From NCBI GenBank assembly GCA_944386675.1, contig CALXBY010000007.1, forward strand, positions 1 through 64,000: a DNA stretch of 64,000 bases. The letters run 5' to 3'. Position 1 is the first letter of the stretch; each line of letters opens with the position of its first letter. A program made the position numbers and the translations under genes. Positions 7,954 to 17,193 of this stretch are shown in pieces. The notes under the pieces are model-generated. The model was given only the letters and a program-made list of their open reading frames with translations. It had not been told where the DNA came from and ran no database searches. The stretch comes from an uncultured Clostridia bacterium. GTDB taxonomy: Bacteria > Bacillota > Clostridia > TANB77 > CAG-508.

Positions 7954-9456
7954 ATGAAATTAAAAAGTATGTTAGTAGGATTAGAAAACCTAAAAGTAAA
8001 AGGAAATTTAGATATTGAGATATCTGGGATTGAAAGCAATTCAAAAAATGTAAAAGAAGGATATTTGTTTGTAGCAATACAAGGCTTTTCAACAGATGGA
8101 CATCAATATGTAGAAAATGCAATTAAAAATGGAGCAATTGCAATTATGATACAAGAAGGCTGTAATGTAAAAGAAATGAAAATACCAGATAATGTAACAG
8201 TTGTAATGGCAAAAGATACAAGGGAAGGATTAGCAATTGTGTCAGACAATTTTTATGACCATCCTTCAAGAAAGTTCAAATTAATTGGTGTTACAGGTAC
8301 AAAAGGAAAAACAACAACAACTTTCATGATTAAAGAAATATTAGAAAAAGCAGGAAAAAAAGTTGGATTAATTGGAACAATAGCAATTTATATTAATGGA
8401 AAGAAAATAAAAGATAGTGATAGAACAACACCAGAAAGCTTAGAGTTACAACAAATTTTTGCGCAAATGGTAAAAGAAGGCGTAGAAGTCGTTGTTATGG
8501 AAGTTTCTTCACAAAGTTTAAAACTAAAAAGAGTAGAAGGATGTCAATTTGATATTGTCTTATTTACAAATTTTTCAGAAGATCATATCAGTCCAAAAGA
8601 GCATCCAGATATGCAAGACTATTTCCAGTCAAAATTAAAATTATTTGAAATGTGCAAAACAGGAATTGTTAATGCAGATGATTTGCATGGAGCAAAAATA
8701 CCAAGATTATTTCCAGAAAGTAATATAACTACCTATGGAATTGATAATTATGCAAATGTTTTAGCAAAAGATATTACGATAACAAATTCATATGTAGATT
8801 TCAGAGTAAAAATAAAAGATAAAAATGAAAGAGTAAAAACAGGAATACCTGGAAGATTTAGTGTATATAATTCATTAGCAGCAATTTGTGTTGCACAAAA
8901 ATTTGGAATTGAACCTGAAAAAGTAAAAGAGGCTTTATCAGAGGTAAGAGTACCTGGAAGATCAGAATTAGTAGATAATAAAAGAGAAATACCAATTATG
9001 ATAGATTATGCACACTCACCAGAAAGTTTAGAAAATATCTTACAAGCAACTAAGAGTTATACTAGAGGAAAAGTTATATCTGTATTTGGTTGTGGAGGAG
9101 ATAGAGATGCTAAGAAAAGACCAATTATGGGAGAAATATCAGGAAGAATTGCAGATTTCACAATTATTACTTCTGATAATCCAAGAACAGAAGACCCTCA
9201 AAAAATTGTAGAACAAATTGAAGAAGGTATGAAAAAAACAAATGGAAAATATATGGTAGTGGTAGATAGAGTGGAAGCTATAAAGATGGCAATAAAAATG
9301 GCAACAAAGAGAGATATTGTTATTTTAGCAGGAAAAGGACATGAACCATATCAAGAAATTAATGGAGAAAAATATCCATTTGATGAAAGAATCATTGTCA
9401 GAGAAATTATTGAAGAATTAGATAATGAAGAAAAAAATAAAAAGCAAAAAAAATAA
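7954..9456 (+). CDS. murE: UDP-MurNAc-tripeptide synthetase MurE (meso-DAP type)
   Basis: 500 aa from ATG 7954, chosen because AAAGGA (7939-7944) is 9 bases upstream; an in-frame TTG at 7945 has no spacing left. Three Mur ligase domains: N-terminal UDP-binding (SNSKNVKEGYLFVAI), central P-loop (GTKGKTTTT, about 115-123) with ISPKEHPDM, and C-terminal with DYAHSPESL. The DNPR motif (TSDNPRTEDP, about 405) is the meso-diaminopimelate selectivity signature, so the cell wall probably has mDAP. MraY follows 18 bases later. No murD or murF is present in this window, although they often lie nearby. Confidence 0.95.
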   Translation: MKLKSMLVGLENLKVKGNLDIEISGIESNSKNVKEGYLFVAIQGFSTDGHQYVENAIKNGAIAIMIQEGCNVKEMKIPDNVTVVMAKDTREGLAIVSDNFYDHPSRKFKLIGVTGTKGKTTTTFMIKEILEKAGKKVGLIGTIAIYINGKKIKDSDRTTPESLELQQIFAQMVKEGVEVVVMEVSSQSLKLKRVEGCQFDIVLFTNFSEDHISPKEHPDMQDYFQSKLKLFEMCKTGIVNADDLHGAKIPRLFPESNITTYGIDNYANVLAKDITITNSYVDFRVKIKDKNERVKTGIPGRFSVYNSLAAICVAQKFGIEPEKVKEALSEVRVPGRSELVDNKREIPIMIDYAHSPESLENILQATKSYTRGKVISVFGCGGDRDAKKRPIMGEISGRIADFTIITSDNPRTEDPQKIVEQIEEGMKKTNGKYMVVVDRVEAIKMAIKMATKRDIVILAGKGHEPYQEINGEKYPFDERIIVREIIEELDNEEKNKKQKK

Positions 9457-9474
9457 AAACAAAAGAAAGGTTGG

Positions 9475-10461
9475 ATGAAATTGATATTTGAGGCAAAGGT
9501 ATTAATCATCTCATTTATAACAGCCATTATTTTGGGATTGATTATTATACCAATACTAAAAAAATTAAAAGTAGGGCAAATTGAAAGAGATGATGGACCA
9601 CAATCACATTTGAAAAAACAGGGAACACCAACAATGGGAGGAATCATTATTATTCTTGCAATGATACTTGTGGTGACAGGGACATATATCTTTTTATCAA
9701 TGAATAACGAAAAAGAATTGGCAAATAAAATATTACCAATATTATTATTAACAATTGGATTTGGATTAATTGGATTTATAGACGATTTTAAAAAATTAGT
9801 GTTAAAAAACACAGAAGGACTAAAACCTAGCTATAAAATGATAGGATTGTTAATTATTTCAGTAGCATATGTAGTTTATCTTGTATATGGACTACATATT
9901 GGAACAGAAACATATATACCAATTGTAAAGACATATATAGATTTTCCGATGTTTATATACATACCATTTGCAATTATTGTTATATTAGGAGCAACAAATG
10001 CGGTAAATTTAACAGATGGAATTGATGGTTTATCATCTAGTGTTTGTGCAATTATTGTTACTTGTTTAGCCATTATTGGGATTAGTTTACAAGTCTATGA
10101 AGTATCTATATTCGCAAGCATTGTTATAGGTGCAGTTTTAGGATTTTTAATGTTTAATATTCACCCAGCAAAAGTATTCATGGGAGATACAGGGTCTCTT
10201 ATGTTAGGAGGCGTTATTTCAGGATTAGCATTATATTTGAAAATGCCATTGTTGTTATTGGTTATTGCATTAGTACCTGTATTAGAAACAATATCTGTTA
10301 TGATACAAGTAGTATATTTTAAAAAAACAGGAAAACGTTTTTTCAAGATGGCACCATTACACCATCATTTTGAGCTATCAGGATGGAAAGAAAACAAAGT
10401 AGTTATTGTGTTTAGTTTAGTAACATTAGTATTATGTGCCATAGGACTAAAGATAATATAA
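9475..10461 (+). CDS. mraY: phospho-MurNAc-pentapeptide transferase MraY
   Basis: 328 aa, ten predicted membrane segments. Family motifs: DDGPQSHLKKQGTPTMGG near residues 38-55, the catalytic aspartates in LIGFIDDFKK near 100, NAVNLTDGIDGL near 175, and PLHHHFE near 297. It moves phospho-MurNAc-pentapeptide from UDP to undecaprenyl phosphate, forming lipid I on the inner face of the membrane. It follows murE closely (RBS AAAGG) and precedes ftsW, so the three are probably one operon. Confidence 0.96.
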   Translation: MKLIFEAKVLIISFITAIILGLIIIPILKKLKVGQIERDDGPQSHLKKQGTPTMGGIIIILAMILVVTGTYIFLSMNNEKELANKILPILLLTIGFGLIGFIDDFKKLVLKNTEGLKPSYKMIGLLIISVAYVVYLVYGLHIGTETYIPIVKTYIDFPMFIYIPFAIIVILGATNAVNLTDGIDGLSSSVCAIIVTCLAIIGISLQVYEVSIFASIVIGAVLGFLMFNIHPAKVFMGDTGSLMLGGVISGLALYLKMPLLLLVIALVPVLETISVMIQVVYFKKTGKRFFKMAPLHHHFELSGWKENKVVIVFSLVTLVLCAIGLKII

Positions 10462-10596
10462 GGAAAGACAATAAGAAAAGCATGTATTACGAAATCAAAG
10501 ATTTCTATGCAAACATGAAAAGGACAAAAGAAAAGGTTGAAAAAATTGATTCTTTTCCAACCAGATTTGTGTCTTGAGAAAGGAATGATAAAAAGA

Positions 10597-11730
10597 ATGG
10601 CAAAAAAGAAAGGAAAGAGTTTTTCAAGCTTTCTAAAAAACCCAATTGATTTTACATTATTGATAACGATATTATTATTATTATCAATAGGATTAATCAT
10701 GGTACTTTCAGCAAGTTCACCATCAGCGCTTTCTGAAAGTGGAAATAGTTATGCATATTTTTTTAAACAATTCATTTTTGCAATAGCAGGACTATTTATG
10801 ATGTGGGTAATATCTAATATTGATTATCGATTTTATCAAAAATATTATAAGTTAGCATATATTGTTGCATTTATATTATTATTAGCAGTACCTTTTATAG
10901 GAAGAACAGTTAATGGTGCAAAAAGATGGATTTATGTAACAGATACATTATCTGTACAACCATCCGAATTTGCTAAAATATTAATGATTATATTTTATGC
11001 AGCAATATTAGTAAAAAATAGGGATGAATTAGATAAATATGGAAAAGGATTTATAAAACATATAGTATTATTAGCACCAATTATTGCATTATTATTGATA
11101 GAACCCCATTTTAGTGCATCAATGGTTATTATAGGAATTATAGCAATTATGATGATTATTGCAGGCTGTAAATTTTGGCATTTTCTTGTAACAGGTGCGG
11201 TTGTGGGAGTACCTGGGATTGTTGCATTAATCTTTTTAGAACCATACAGATTACAAAGAGTTATGACTTTCTTAAATCCATGGAGTGATCCAACAGGTGA
11301 TGGATGGCAAGTTATACAAAGTTTATATGCCATTGGTTCAGGTGGATTATTTGGAGCAGGACTTGGAGAAAGTAAACAAAAATATTTATATATTCCAGAG
11401 CCACATAATGATTTTATATTTTCTATATTAGGTGAGGAATTAGGATTTATTGGATGTGCGATTGTCATTATATTATTTGGAATTTTTATCTGGAGAGGCA
11501 TTTTGATTGCCATGAGGTCACCAGATATGTTTGGAAGCCTAATTGCAATAGGAATAACAGCACAAGTAGCAATACAAGTGATTATAAACATAGCAGTTGT
11601 AACATCATCAATGCCAGCAACAGGAATGCCATTACCATTTTTTAGCTATGGAGGTACATCATTATTTATATTGCTCTGCGAGATGGGAATACTCCTAAAT
11701 ATTTCAAAAGCAGGAGCAAAAAGAGAATAA
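10597..11730 (+). CDS. ftsW: SEDS peptidoglycan glycosyltransferase FtsW
   Basis: Polytopic protein of the SEDS family, about 10 membrane segments from residue 18 on. Motifs: RTVNGAKRWIY with VQPSEFAKI early, WSDPTGDGWQVIQSLYAIGSGG in the large loop region (quoted in part), and PHNDFIFSILGEELG near the end. It polymerises lipid II at the septum with a class B PBP, presumably the one at 4380 or 45461. The start is uncertain: ATG 10597 gives the usual short basic tail; ATG 10585 and TTG 10537 are also in frame, but none has ideal RBS spacing (best AAAGGA at 10579-10584). A SpoVE role in sporulation is possible. Confidence 0.9.
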   Translation: MAKKKGKSFSSFLKNPIDFTLLITILLLLSIGLIMVLSASSPSALSESGNSYAYFFKQFIFAIAGLFMMWVISNIDYRFYQKYYKLAYIVAFILLLAVPFIGRTVNGAKRWIYVTDTLSVQPSEFAKILMIIFYAAILVKNRDELDKYGKGFIKHIVLLAPIIALLLIEPHFSASMVIIGIIAIMMIIAGCKFWHFLVTGAVVGVPGIVALIFLEPYRLQRVMTFLNPWSDPTGDGWQVIQSLYAIGSGGLFGAGLGESKQKYLYIPEPHNDFIFSILGEELGFIGCAIVIILFGIFIWRGILIAMRSPDMFGSLIAIGITAQVAIQVIINIAVVTSSMPATGMPLPFFSYGGTSLFILLCEMGILLNISKAGAKRE

Positions 11731-11741
11731 AATTACCAAAG

Positions 11742-11860
11742 GTTGCCAGAGGGGACGGGTCATTTTGGCAACTTAAAAAAATAAGTGAAATAAGTGAAAA
11801 TTTTTATGAAATGTAAATTTACAAAAAAAGTTGCCAAAATGACCCGTCCCCTCTGGCAAC
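11742..11860. repeat. REPIN: two perfect 31-bp REP arms in inverted orientation
   Basis: Arms at 11742-11772 and 11830-11860 are perfect reverse complements, each running from GTTGCC to GGCAAC around the core GGGGACGGGTCATTTTGG, separated by 57 bp of AT-rich sequence. The same family occurs at 24094-24221, 62287-62317 and 62721-62751. It sits between ftsW and murG and would form a long hairpin in their transcript. Confidence 0.85.
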
Positions 11861-11886
11861 TAATCAAATTGAGGAAGGAAAAATAA

Positions 11887-13014
11887 ATGAAAGTTGTTAT
11901 AGCAGCAGCGGGAACTGCAGGTCATATAAATCCAGGGTTAGCGATTGCTAAAAAAATACAAGCAGAAGAAAAAGATTCAAAAATTATTTTTATAGGTACA
12001 ACTAGAGGATTAGAAAATGACTTAGTTCCAAGAGCAGGATATGAATTGAAAACAATAGAGGCTTATGGATTAAGTAAAAAAATTTCGATTGAAAATATGA
12101 AAAAAATGTTAAAAACATTAAAAGGTTTTAAAGAAGCAAGAAAAATATTAGAAGAAGTGAAACCAGATGTAGTAATAGGAACAGGAGGATATATTTGTGG
12201 AGCTGTTATATCTGCAGCACATCATTTAAAAATTCCAACTCTATTACATGAAAGTAATGCATTTCCTGGAAAGGCAGTAAAAATATTAGCTAGAAAAACA
12301 GATACAATTCTTGTTTCTTTTGAAGATGCAATTAGTAGAATTAAGCATGCAAAAAAAATTGTATATACAGGAACGCCTGTAAAAATAAAAAAACAAGAAT
12401 ATGCAGTACAACAAAAGCAGAATATTAAAGAAGAAGCAGGACTAAAAGAAAATATACCAGCTGTATTAGTATTTGGAGGAAGTCAGGGAGCAAGACAGAT
12501 TAACAATGCAATAATGGGAATTATAAAGGCAAAATTAAATAAGAATTATCAGATTATTTGGGCAACTGGACCCAAACAATATGATATTATAAAAGAAGAA
12601 TTAGAAAATAATCATATAAATATTAATTATATTCAAAATATGAAAATCGTTCCATATATATATAATATGGAAGAAATCATGAATGTAGTGGATGCAATTG
12701 TAGCCAGAAGTGGAGCTATGACAATTACAGAGATATCAAAGTTGGGAAAACCATCTATTTTAGTACCATTACCAAATGTTAGTCATGACCATCAATTATA
12801 TAATGCGAAAGTTTTAAAAAATGTTGGAGCGGCAGAGATTATACTAGACAATGAATTAAATGGTGAAATTTTAAATGAAAAGATAGAAAAAATTGTATTG
12901 GATAAAAATAAATGTAAAACAATGGGAGAGAATGCATTAAAAATTTCTACAGATAATGTTGAAGATAAAATATATGAGCAGATTATAGAAACAATAAAAA
13001 CGAAAAAAGGATAG
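11887..13014 (+). CDS. murG: UDP-GlcNAc transferase MurG
   Basis: 375 aa, a two-domain GT-B enzyme. Motifs: GTAGHINPGLAIA near residue 8-20, GTGGYICGAV near 96, HESNAFPGK, then in the C-terminal domain VFGGSQGARQINNA near 196, SGAMTITEISKLGKP near 277 and PLPNVSHDHQLYNA. It adds GlcNAc to lipid I to make lipid II at the inner membrane face. RBS GAGGAAGG upstream. A REPIN separates it from ftsW, so read-through may be reduced. Confidence 0.95.
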   Translation: MKVVIAAAGTAGHINPGLAIAKKIQAEEKDSKIIFIGTTRGLENDLVPRAGYELKTIEAYGLSKKISIENMKKMLKTLKGFKEARKILEEVKPDVVIGTGGYICGAVISAAHHLKIPTLLHESNAFPGKAVKILARKTDTILVSFEDAISRIKHAKKIVYTGTPVKIKKQEYAVQQKQNIKEEAGLKENIPAVLVFGGSQGARQINNAIMGIIKAKLNKNYQIIWATGPKQYDIIKEELENNHININYIQNMKIVPYIYNMEEIMNVVDAIVARSGAMTITEISKLGKPSILVPLPNVSHDHQLYNAKVLKNVGAAEIILDNELNGEILNEKIEKIVLDKNKCKTMGENALKISTDNVEDKIYEQIIETIKTKKG

Positions 13015-13027
13015 TGAAGGAAAAAGA

Positions 13028-14494
13028 ATGATTAAAAGTATTCAGTTTAAGATAATTGTTGTATTTTTTTTAATAGGAATTATTGTGATAACTGGTCTAG
13101 GCGTGGTTTATATACAATCTATTAATGATTTGGAAATGAATCTTACTAATAAAGAAATTGAAAATATTGCAGATCTAGTACAATATGTTCATCAAATGAG
13201 AGATACAAATATCACAGCACTTGTTGTTGCAGGAATTATATTTCTAGTTGGGGGGATTTTGATAGCCATTGTTTTATCAAGATTTGTTATATATCCAATA
13301 AATAAATTAATTAAAAGTGCAGAAAAGATAACAGAAGATGAGAAGAAAAAGAATTCCAAAATGGATTCTAAAGAAGAAGGGAAAAAGTCAAAAAATAAAA
13401 AAGATGTTATCAACATAGAAAATGTAATAGGAACTATGACTACAGAGTTAAAAGAAAAATTAAGTGAGGTTTCTACACAAAAAAATCAAATTGAAACGAT
13501 TCTTTTACATATGACAGATGGAATTATTGCATTTAATATGGAAGGTGAAATTATCTTAATTAATCCTGCAGCAAAAAAATTTTTAAGTATTAGACCAGAA
13601 GATATTACTTTTGATGATATTTTTGCTAAATTTAAATTAGGTATTAATATGGAAAAAATTATCTATCTAGAAAACTGGACATCAACAGAACAAAGAATAC
13701 AAGTTGAAGATAAATATATGAATGTATTTTTTGCACCATTTAAAAATGAGTCAGATAGACCAAATGGTGTTATTGCAGTTATCCAGGATATAACAGAACA
13801 TGTAAGGTTAGATAATATGCAAAAAGAGTTTGTAGCAGATGTATCACATGAACTAAAAACACCAATTACATCTATAATGGGATATGCAGATACTTTGCTA
13901 GAAGGAGAATATGATAAAGAAACACAAGAAAAATTCTTGAATGTGATTGCTTCAGAAGCAAGAAGAATGGCAAGACTTGTAACAGATTTATTGACATTAT
14001 CAAGATATGATAGTAATAAAAATAAAGTTAAAAAAGAATCATTTGATTTAGGAGATTTAGTAAAAAAATGTCAAGACAAATTAGCAATAGAGATAAAGAA
14101 AAAGAATCATACAGTAAATTCTTTTGTAACAGCAGATGTTCCACCAGTATATGCGGATAAAGATGATATTGAAAGAGTAGTTTTAAACATATTAACCAAT
14201 AGTATTAAGTACACACCAGAAGGTGGAGAAATCAAAATTTATGTTGGTTTTGTGTACAATGATGCATATATAAAAATCTTTGATAATGGAATTGGAATAC
14301 CAGAAGAAGATTTGTCAAGAATATTTGAAAGATTCTATAGAGTGGATAAAGCACGTACTAGAGAAATGGGAGGAACTGGTTTAGGACTTTCTATAGCTAA
14401 AGAAATATTAGACAAAAATGGAGGAAGTATAGATATTAAAAGTACAGTTGGACAAGGTACAGAAGTAGTTATTAGAGTTCCAACAAAAGGATAA
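13028..14494 (+). CDS. PhoR/WalK-like sensor histidine kinase
   Basis: 488 aa. Two membrane segments (about 8-28 and 62-86) enclose a very short outer loop of about 35 residues. A charged linker follows, then a PAS domain (about 155-255, LHMTDGIIAFNMEGEI), HisKA with phospho-acceptor VSHELKTPIT near 278, and HATPase with NILTNSIKYTPEGG, DNGIGIP and GGTGLGLSI. Such kinases control phosphate or cell-wall stress regulons. There is no adjacent response regulator; the OmpR-type regulator at 23301 is a possible partner. It follows murG by 13 bases and may be co-transcribed with it. Confidence 0.88.
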   Translation: MIKSIQFKIIVVFFLIGIIVITGLGVVYIQSINDLEMNLTNKEIENIADLVQYVHQMRDTNITALVVAGIIFLVGGILIAIVLSRFVIYPINKLIKSAEKITEDEKKKNSKMDSKEEGKKSKNKKDVINIENVIGTMTTELKEKLSEVSTQKNQIETILLHMTDGIIAFNMEGEIILINPAAKKFLSIRPEDITFDDIFAKFKLGINMEKIIYLENWTSTEQRIQVEDKYMNVFFAPFKNESDRPNGVIAVIQDITEHVRLDNMQKEFVADVSHELKTPITSIMGYADTLLEGEYDKETQEKFLNVIASEARRMARLVTDLLTLSRYDSNKNKVKKESFDLGDLVKKCQDKLAIEIKKKNHTVNSFVTADVPPVYADKDDIERVVLNILTNSIKYTPEGGEIKIYVGFVYNDAYIKIFDNGIGIPEEDLSRIFERFYRVDKARTREMGGTGLGLSIAKEILDKNGGSIDIKSTVGQGTEVVIRVPTKG

Positions 14495-14543
14495 AAAATA
14501 TATAGAAAATAAAATAATATAAGAAGATTAAAGGAGAGAAGCC

Positions 14544-15182
14544 GTGAATCCGAAAATAAAAACAGTATTAGAGTGGGCATGTTGCATTATTATAGCAATT
14601 GTATTAGCATTAGTATTTAGATATTTTATTGCAACTCCTACAGTTGTAAAGAGTAAATCTATGTATCCAACATTAGTACAAGATCAAAAATTGTGGTTAA
14701 GTAGATGGTCAAGAACTACTAAAAAGCTACCCCAAAGAGGGCAAATTATTACATTTGAAGCACCAAGTAAAAAATTATTTACAAATTCAGAAATTGATGA
14801 AAATAACCCTATAGCTGTATATAATAATGAACCAACTAATATATTTGAAAAATTTACAAAATATGTATTAGAAATCGGAAAAGAGAGTTATATAAAAAGA
14901 GTAATTGCACTTCCAGGAGAACATGTAGAAATCAAAAATGGAAAAGTATATATTAATGAAAAAGAACTAGAAGAGCCATACTTACAAGAAGATGTCATAA
15001 CACAAGTAAATACTACAGGCTTTTCAAATTTTATCGTTCCAGAAAATACAATATTTGCAATGGGAGATAATAGGGTACATAGTACAGATTGCAGAGCTTT
15101 TGGATGTATACCATTAGAAAAAATTGAAGGTATAGTTGCTATTAGAATATGGCCATTAAGTGAATGGGGAAAAATTAATTAG
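14544..15182 (+). CDS. lepB: type I signal peptidase (copy 1)
   Basis: 212 aa, GTG start with AAGGAGAG upstream. One N-terminal membrane anchor (about 8-28), catalytic Ser39 in KSKSMYPTL and the lysine general base in SYIKRVIALPGE near 114, plus the family box FAMGDNRVHSTDCR. It removes signal peptides on the outer membrane face. The next gene is a near copy. It has no separate terminator, so it may share a transcript with copy 2. Confidence 0.92.
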   Translation: MNPKIKTVLEWACCIIIAIVLALVFRYFIATPTVVKSKSMYPTLVQDQKLWLSRWSRTTKKLPQRGQIITFEAPSKKLFTNSEIDENNPIAVYNNEPTNIFEKFTKYVLEIGKESYIKRVIALPGEHVEIKNGKVYINEKELEEPYLQEDVITQVNTTGFSNFIVPENTIFAMGDNRVHSTDCRAFGCIPLEKIEGIVAIRIWPLSEWGKIN

Positions 15183-15232
15183 AAATTTGGAGAAATTACA
15201 TCCTTTTGCAGTTGAATTTTATAATAATTAGA

Positions 15233-15261
15233 TTGAAAAACAAAAAAATATAATGTATAAT
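15233..15261 (+). promoter_or_regulatory. promoter of the second signal peptidase gene
   Basis: TTGAAA (15233-15238), 17-bp spacer, TATAAT (15256-15261); an AAAGGAGAG RBS follows before the TTG start at 15294. Confidence 0.65.
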
Positions 15262-15293
15262 ATATTAGATAAAAAAATAAAGGAGAGAGAAAA

Positions 15294-15932
15294 TTGAATC
15301 CAAAGATAAAAGAAATATTAGAATGGGCTTATTGTATTGTCATAGCAGTGGTATTGGCATTATTATTTAGATATTTTATTGGAACACCAACCATTGTAAA
15401 ACAAGTATCTATGTATCCAACATTAGAGCAAGATCAAAGATTATGGTTAAGTAGATGGTCAAGAACTACTAAAAAGCTACCTCAAAGAGGACAAATTATT
15501 ACATTTGAAGCACCAAGTAAAAAATCATTTACAACTTCAGAAATTGATGAAGATAATCCTGTAGCTATATATGATAATGAACCAACCAATATATTTGGAA
15601 AATTTACAAAGTATGTATTAGAAATTGGAAAAGAAAGTTATATAAAAAGAGTAATTGCACTTCCAGGAGAACATGTAGAAATAAAGAATGGAAAAGTATA
15701 TATTAATGGAGAAGAATTTGATGAACCATATTTACAAGAAGGTGTTGTAACAGATGTTACAGGTATAGGATTTTCAGATTTTATTGTACCAGAAAACACA
15801 GTATTTGCAATGGGAGATAATAGAACACATAGTACAGACTGTAGAACATTTGGATGTATACCATTAGAAAAAATCGAAAGTACAGTTGTTATCAGAATAT
15901 GGCCTCTAAGTGCATGGGGAAAAGTAGATTAA
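15294..15932 (+). CDS. lepB: type I signal peptidase (copy 2)
   Basis: 212 aa, same length and layout as the gene just upstream, and clearly a tandem duplicate: the two differ mostly in the anchor, in the residues before the catalytic serine (KQVSMYPTL here, KSKSMYPTL there) and near the end. Catalytic Ser and Lys are kept (SYIKRVIALPGE). TTG start with AAAGGAGAG. It has its own promoter and a strong terminator, so the two copies could be used under different conditions. Substrate differences cannot be read from sequence. Confidence 0.92.
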   Translation: MNPKIKEILEWAYCIVIAVVLALLFRYFIGTPTIVKQVSMYPTLEQDQRLWLSRWSRTTKKLPQRGQIITFEAPSKKSFTTSEIDEDNPVAIYDNEPTNIFGKFTKYVLEIGKESYIKRVIALPGEHVEIKNGKVYINGEEFDEPYLQEGVVTDVTGIGFSDFIVPENTVFAMGDNRTHSTDCRTFGCIPLEKIESTVVIRIWPLSAWGKVD

Positions 15933-15945
15933 AATTATAAAGAAA

Positions 15946-15976
15946 GCATGTATTAGAAAAATACATGTTTTTTTTT
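15946..15976 (+). terminator. rho-independent terminator
   Basis: CATGTATT (15947-15954), loop AGAAA, AATACATG (15960-15967), then at least nine T. Confidence 0.85.
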
Positions 15977-16002
15977 ATTCTAAATTTTATTGTTTTAGAA
16001 CT

Positions 16003-16194
16003 GGGCCGCAAATACCTTATATTTTTGAATGCATCGACGAATGTGCAGTGAAATAAATGTATAAATTCTTGACTTTAAATAAATGAGGAAGCGTGAATAT
16101 ATGTAACGAGAGGCTCGTTTATTTAAAGCTTAGAATTTATAATTTATGTAGCAAACCGAGGAGATAATGAAAAAATATAAGGTATTTGCGGCCC
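16003..16194. repeat. 192-bp structured element with 24-bp perfect terminal inverted repeats
   Basis: GGGCCGCAAATACC starts the left end (16003-16026) and its exact reverse complement forms the right end (16171-16194). Inside, ATAAATTCT (16061-16069) pairs with AGAATTTAT (16132-16140) and TTTAAATAAA (16074-16083) pairs with TTTATTTAAA (16118-16127), with bulges between. A small TGCA-TGCA hairpin lies at about 16030-16047. No ORF is present. It fills most of the 367-bp gap between the second signal peptidase and holB. It looks like a MITE; a structured RNA is also possible. Confidence 0.7.
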
Positions 16195-16299
16195 CAACTT
16201 ATGAAACAACAAAACTTAAATCATAATTTTTCTTGAAAAATAGATGATTTTAATATATAATAATAAAGATGAAATAGCAATAAGGAGAATAAATCAATC

Positions 16300-17193
16300 A
16301 TGTTTGATGAAATTATTGGAAACGAGCAAATAAAAGGTGAGTTAAGAAAGAGCTTAAAAGAAAATAAAGTATCACATAGTTATATGTTTGTTGGAATAGA
16401 AGGGATTGGAAAGCAAATGACAGCCAAAGCATTTGCTCAAATGATATTATGTATTAATGAAGAAGAACGAGGGTGCCAAAAATGCAAATCATGTATTGAA
16501 TTTCAATCTCATAATCATCCGGATTTTTTATATATTGAACCAGATGGAAATAGTATAAAAATTGAACAAATACGATATTTACAAAGAAAGATACAAGAAA
16601 AACCAATTATTTCAGATAGAAAAGTATATATTATAAATGATGCAGACAAAATGACTAAAGAAGCACAAAACTGTTTGTTGAAAACTTTAGAAGAACCACC
16701 AGAATATAGCACAATTATATTAATAGGTAGTAATGAAAATGCATTTTTAAATACAATAAAATCGAGATGTATGATAATTACATTTAAACCAATTTCATCA
16801 GATTTAATAAAAAAATATATGGAAGAAACTTATGGAATGCAGAACATAAGTGAAAATATGTTAGAAGCATTTCAAGGAAGTATAGGAAAAGCAATTAACC
16901 TAAAAGATAAAAAGGAACAATATGAAAAGATAGAAAAGGCAATACAGGAGATGGACACAAAAAACATAATAGATTGTTTACAATTATGTGAGGATATATA
17001 TAAAGAAAAAGACGAAATTATGAATATATTAGAATATGTGAATATAATCTTATTAAGAATGTCCAAAAAAAATATAAAATATGCAAATTGTATAGAAATT
17101 GTAGAAAATACAAAAAAGAGATTGAATCAAAATGCAAATTATGATATGAGTATAGATAACATGATAATGAATATGTGGGAGGAAGTAAATTGA
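16300..17193 (+). CDS. holB: DNA polymerase III delta' subunit (clamp-loader ATPase)
   Basis: 297 aa AAA+ protein. MFDEIIGNEQIKGELRKSL opens the fold, SHSYMFVGIEGIGKQMTAKA is the P-loop region (GIEGIGKQ), and a four-cysteine zinc site follows (CQKCKSC). Sensor-like segments EEPPEYSTIILIG and NAFLNTIKSRC are present, where SRC is the arginine-finger motif typical of DnaX and delta'. It is shorter than the E. coli protein but normal for Firmicutes. Its stop overlaps the start of ricT, which follows holB in Bacillus as well. Confidence 0.9.
   Translation: MFDEIIGNEQIKGELRKSLKENKVSHSYMFVGIEGIGKQMTAKAFAQMILCINEEERGCQKCKSCIEFQSHNHPDFLYIEPDGNSIKIEQIRYLQRKIQEKPIISDRKVYIINDADKMTKEAQNCLLKTLEEPPEYSTIILIGSNENAFLNTIKSRCMIITFKPISSDLIKKYMEETYGMQNISENMLEAFQGSIGKAINLKDKKEQYEKIEKAIQEMDTKNIIDCLQLCEDIYKEKDEIMNILEYVNIILLRMSKKNIKYANCIEIVENTKKRLNQNANYDMSIDNMIMNMWEEVN

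Noticed and set aside
10537-10596. TTG 10537 as the ftsW start
   Set aside because: Gives an unusual 20-residue extension with no RBS spacing; kept as a low-probability alternative.
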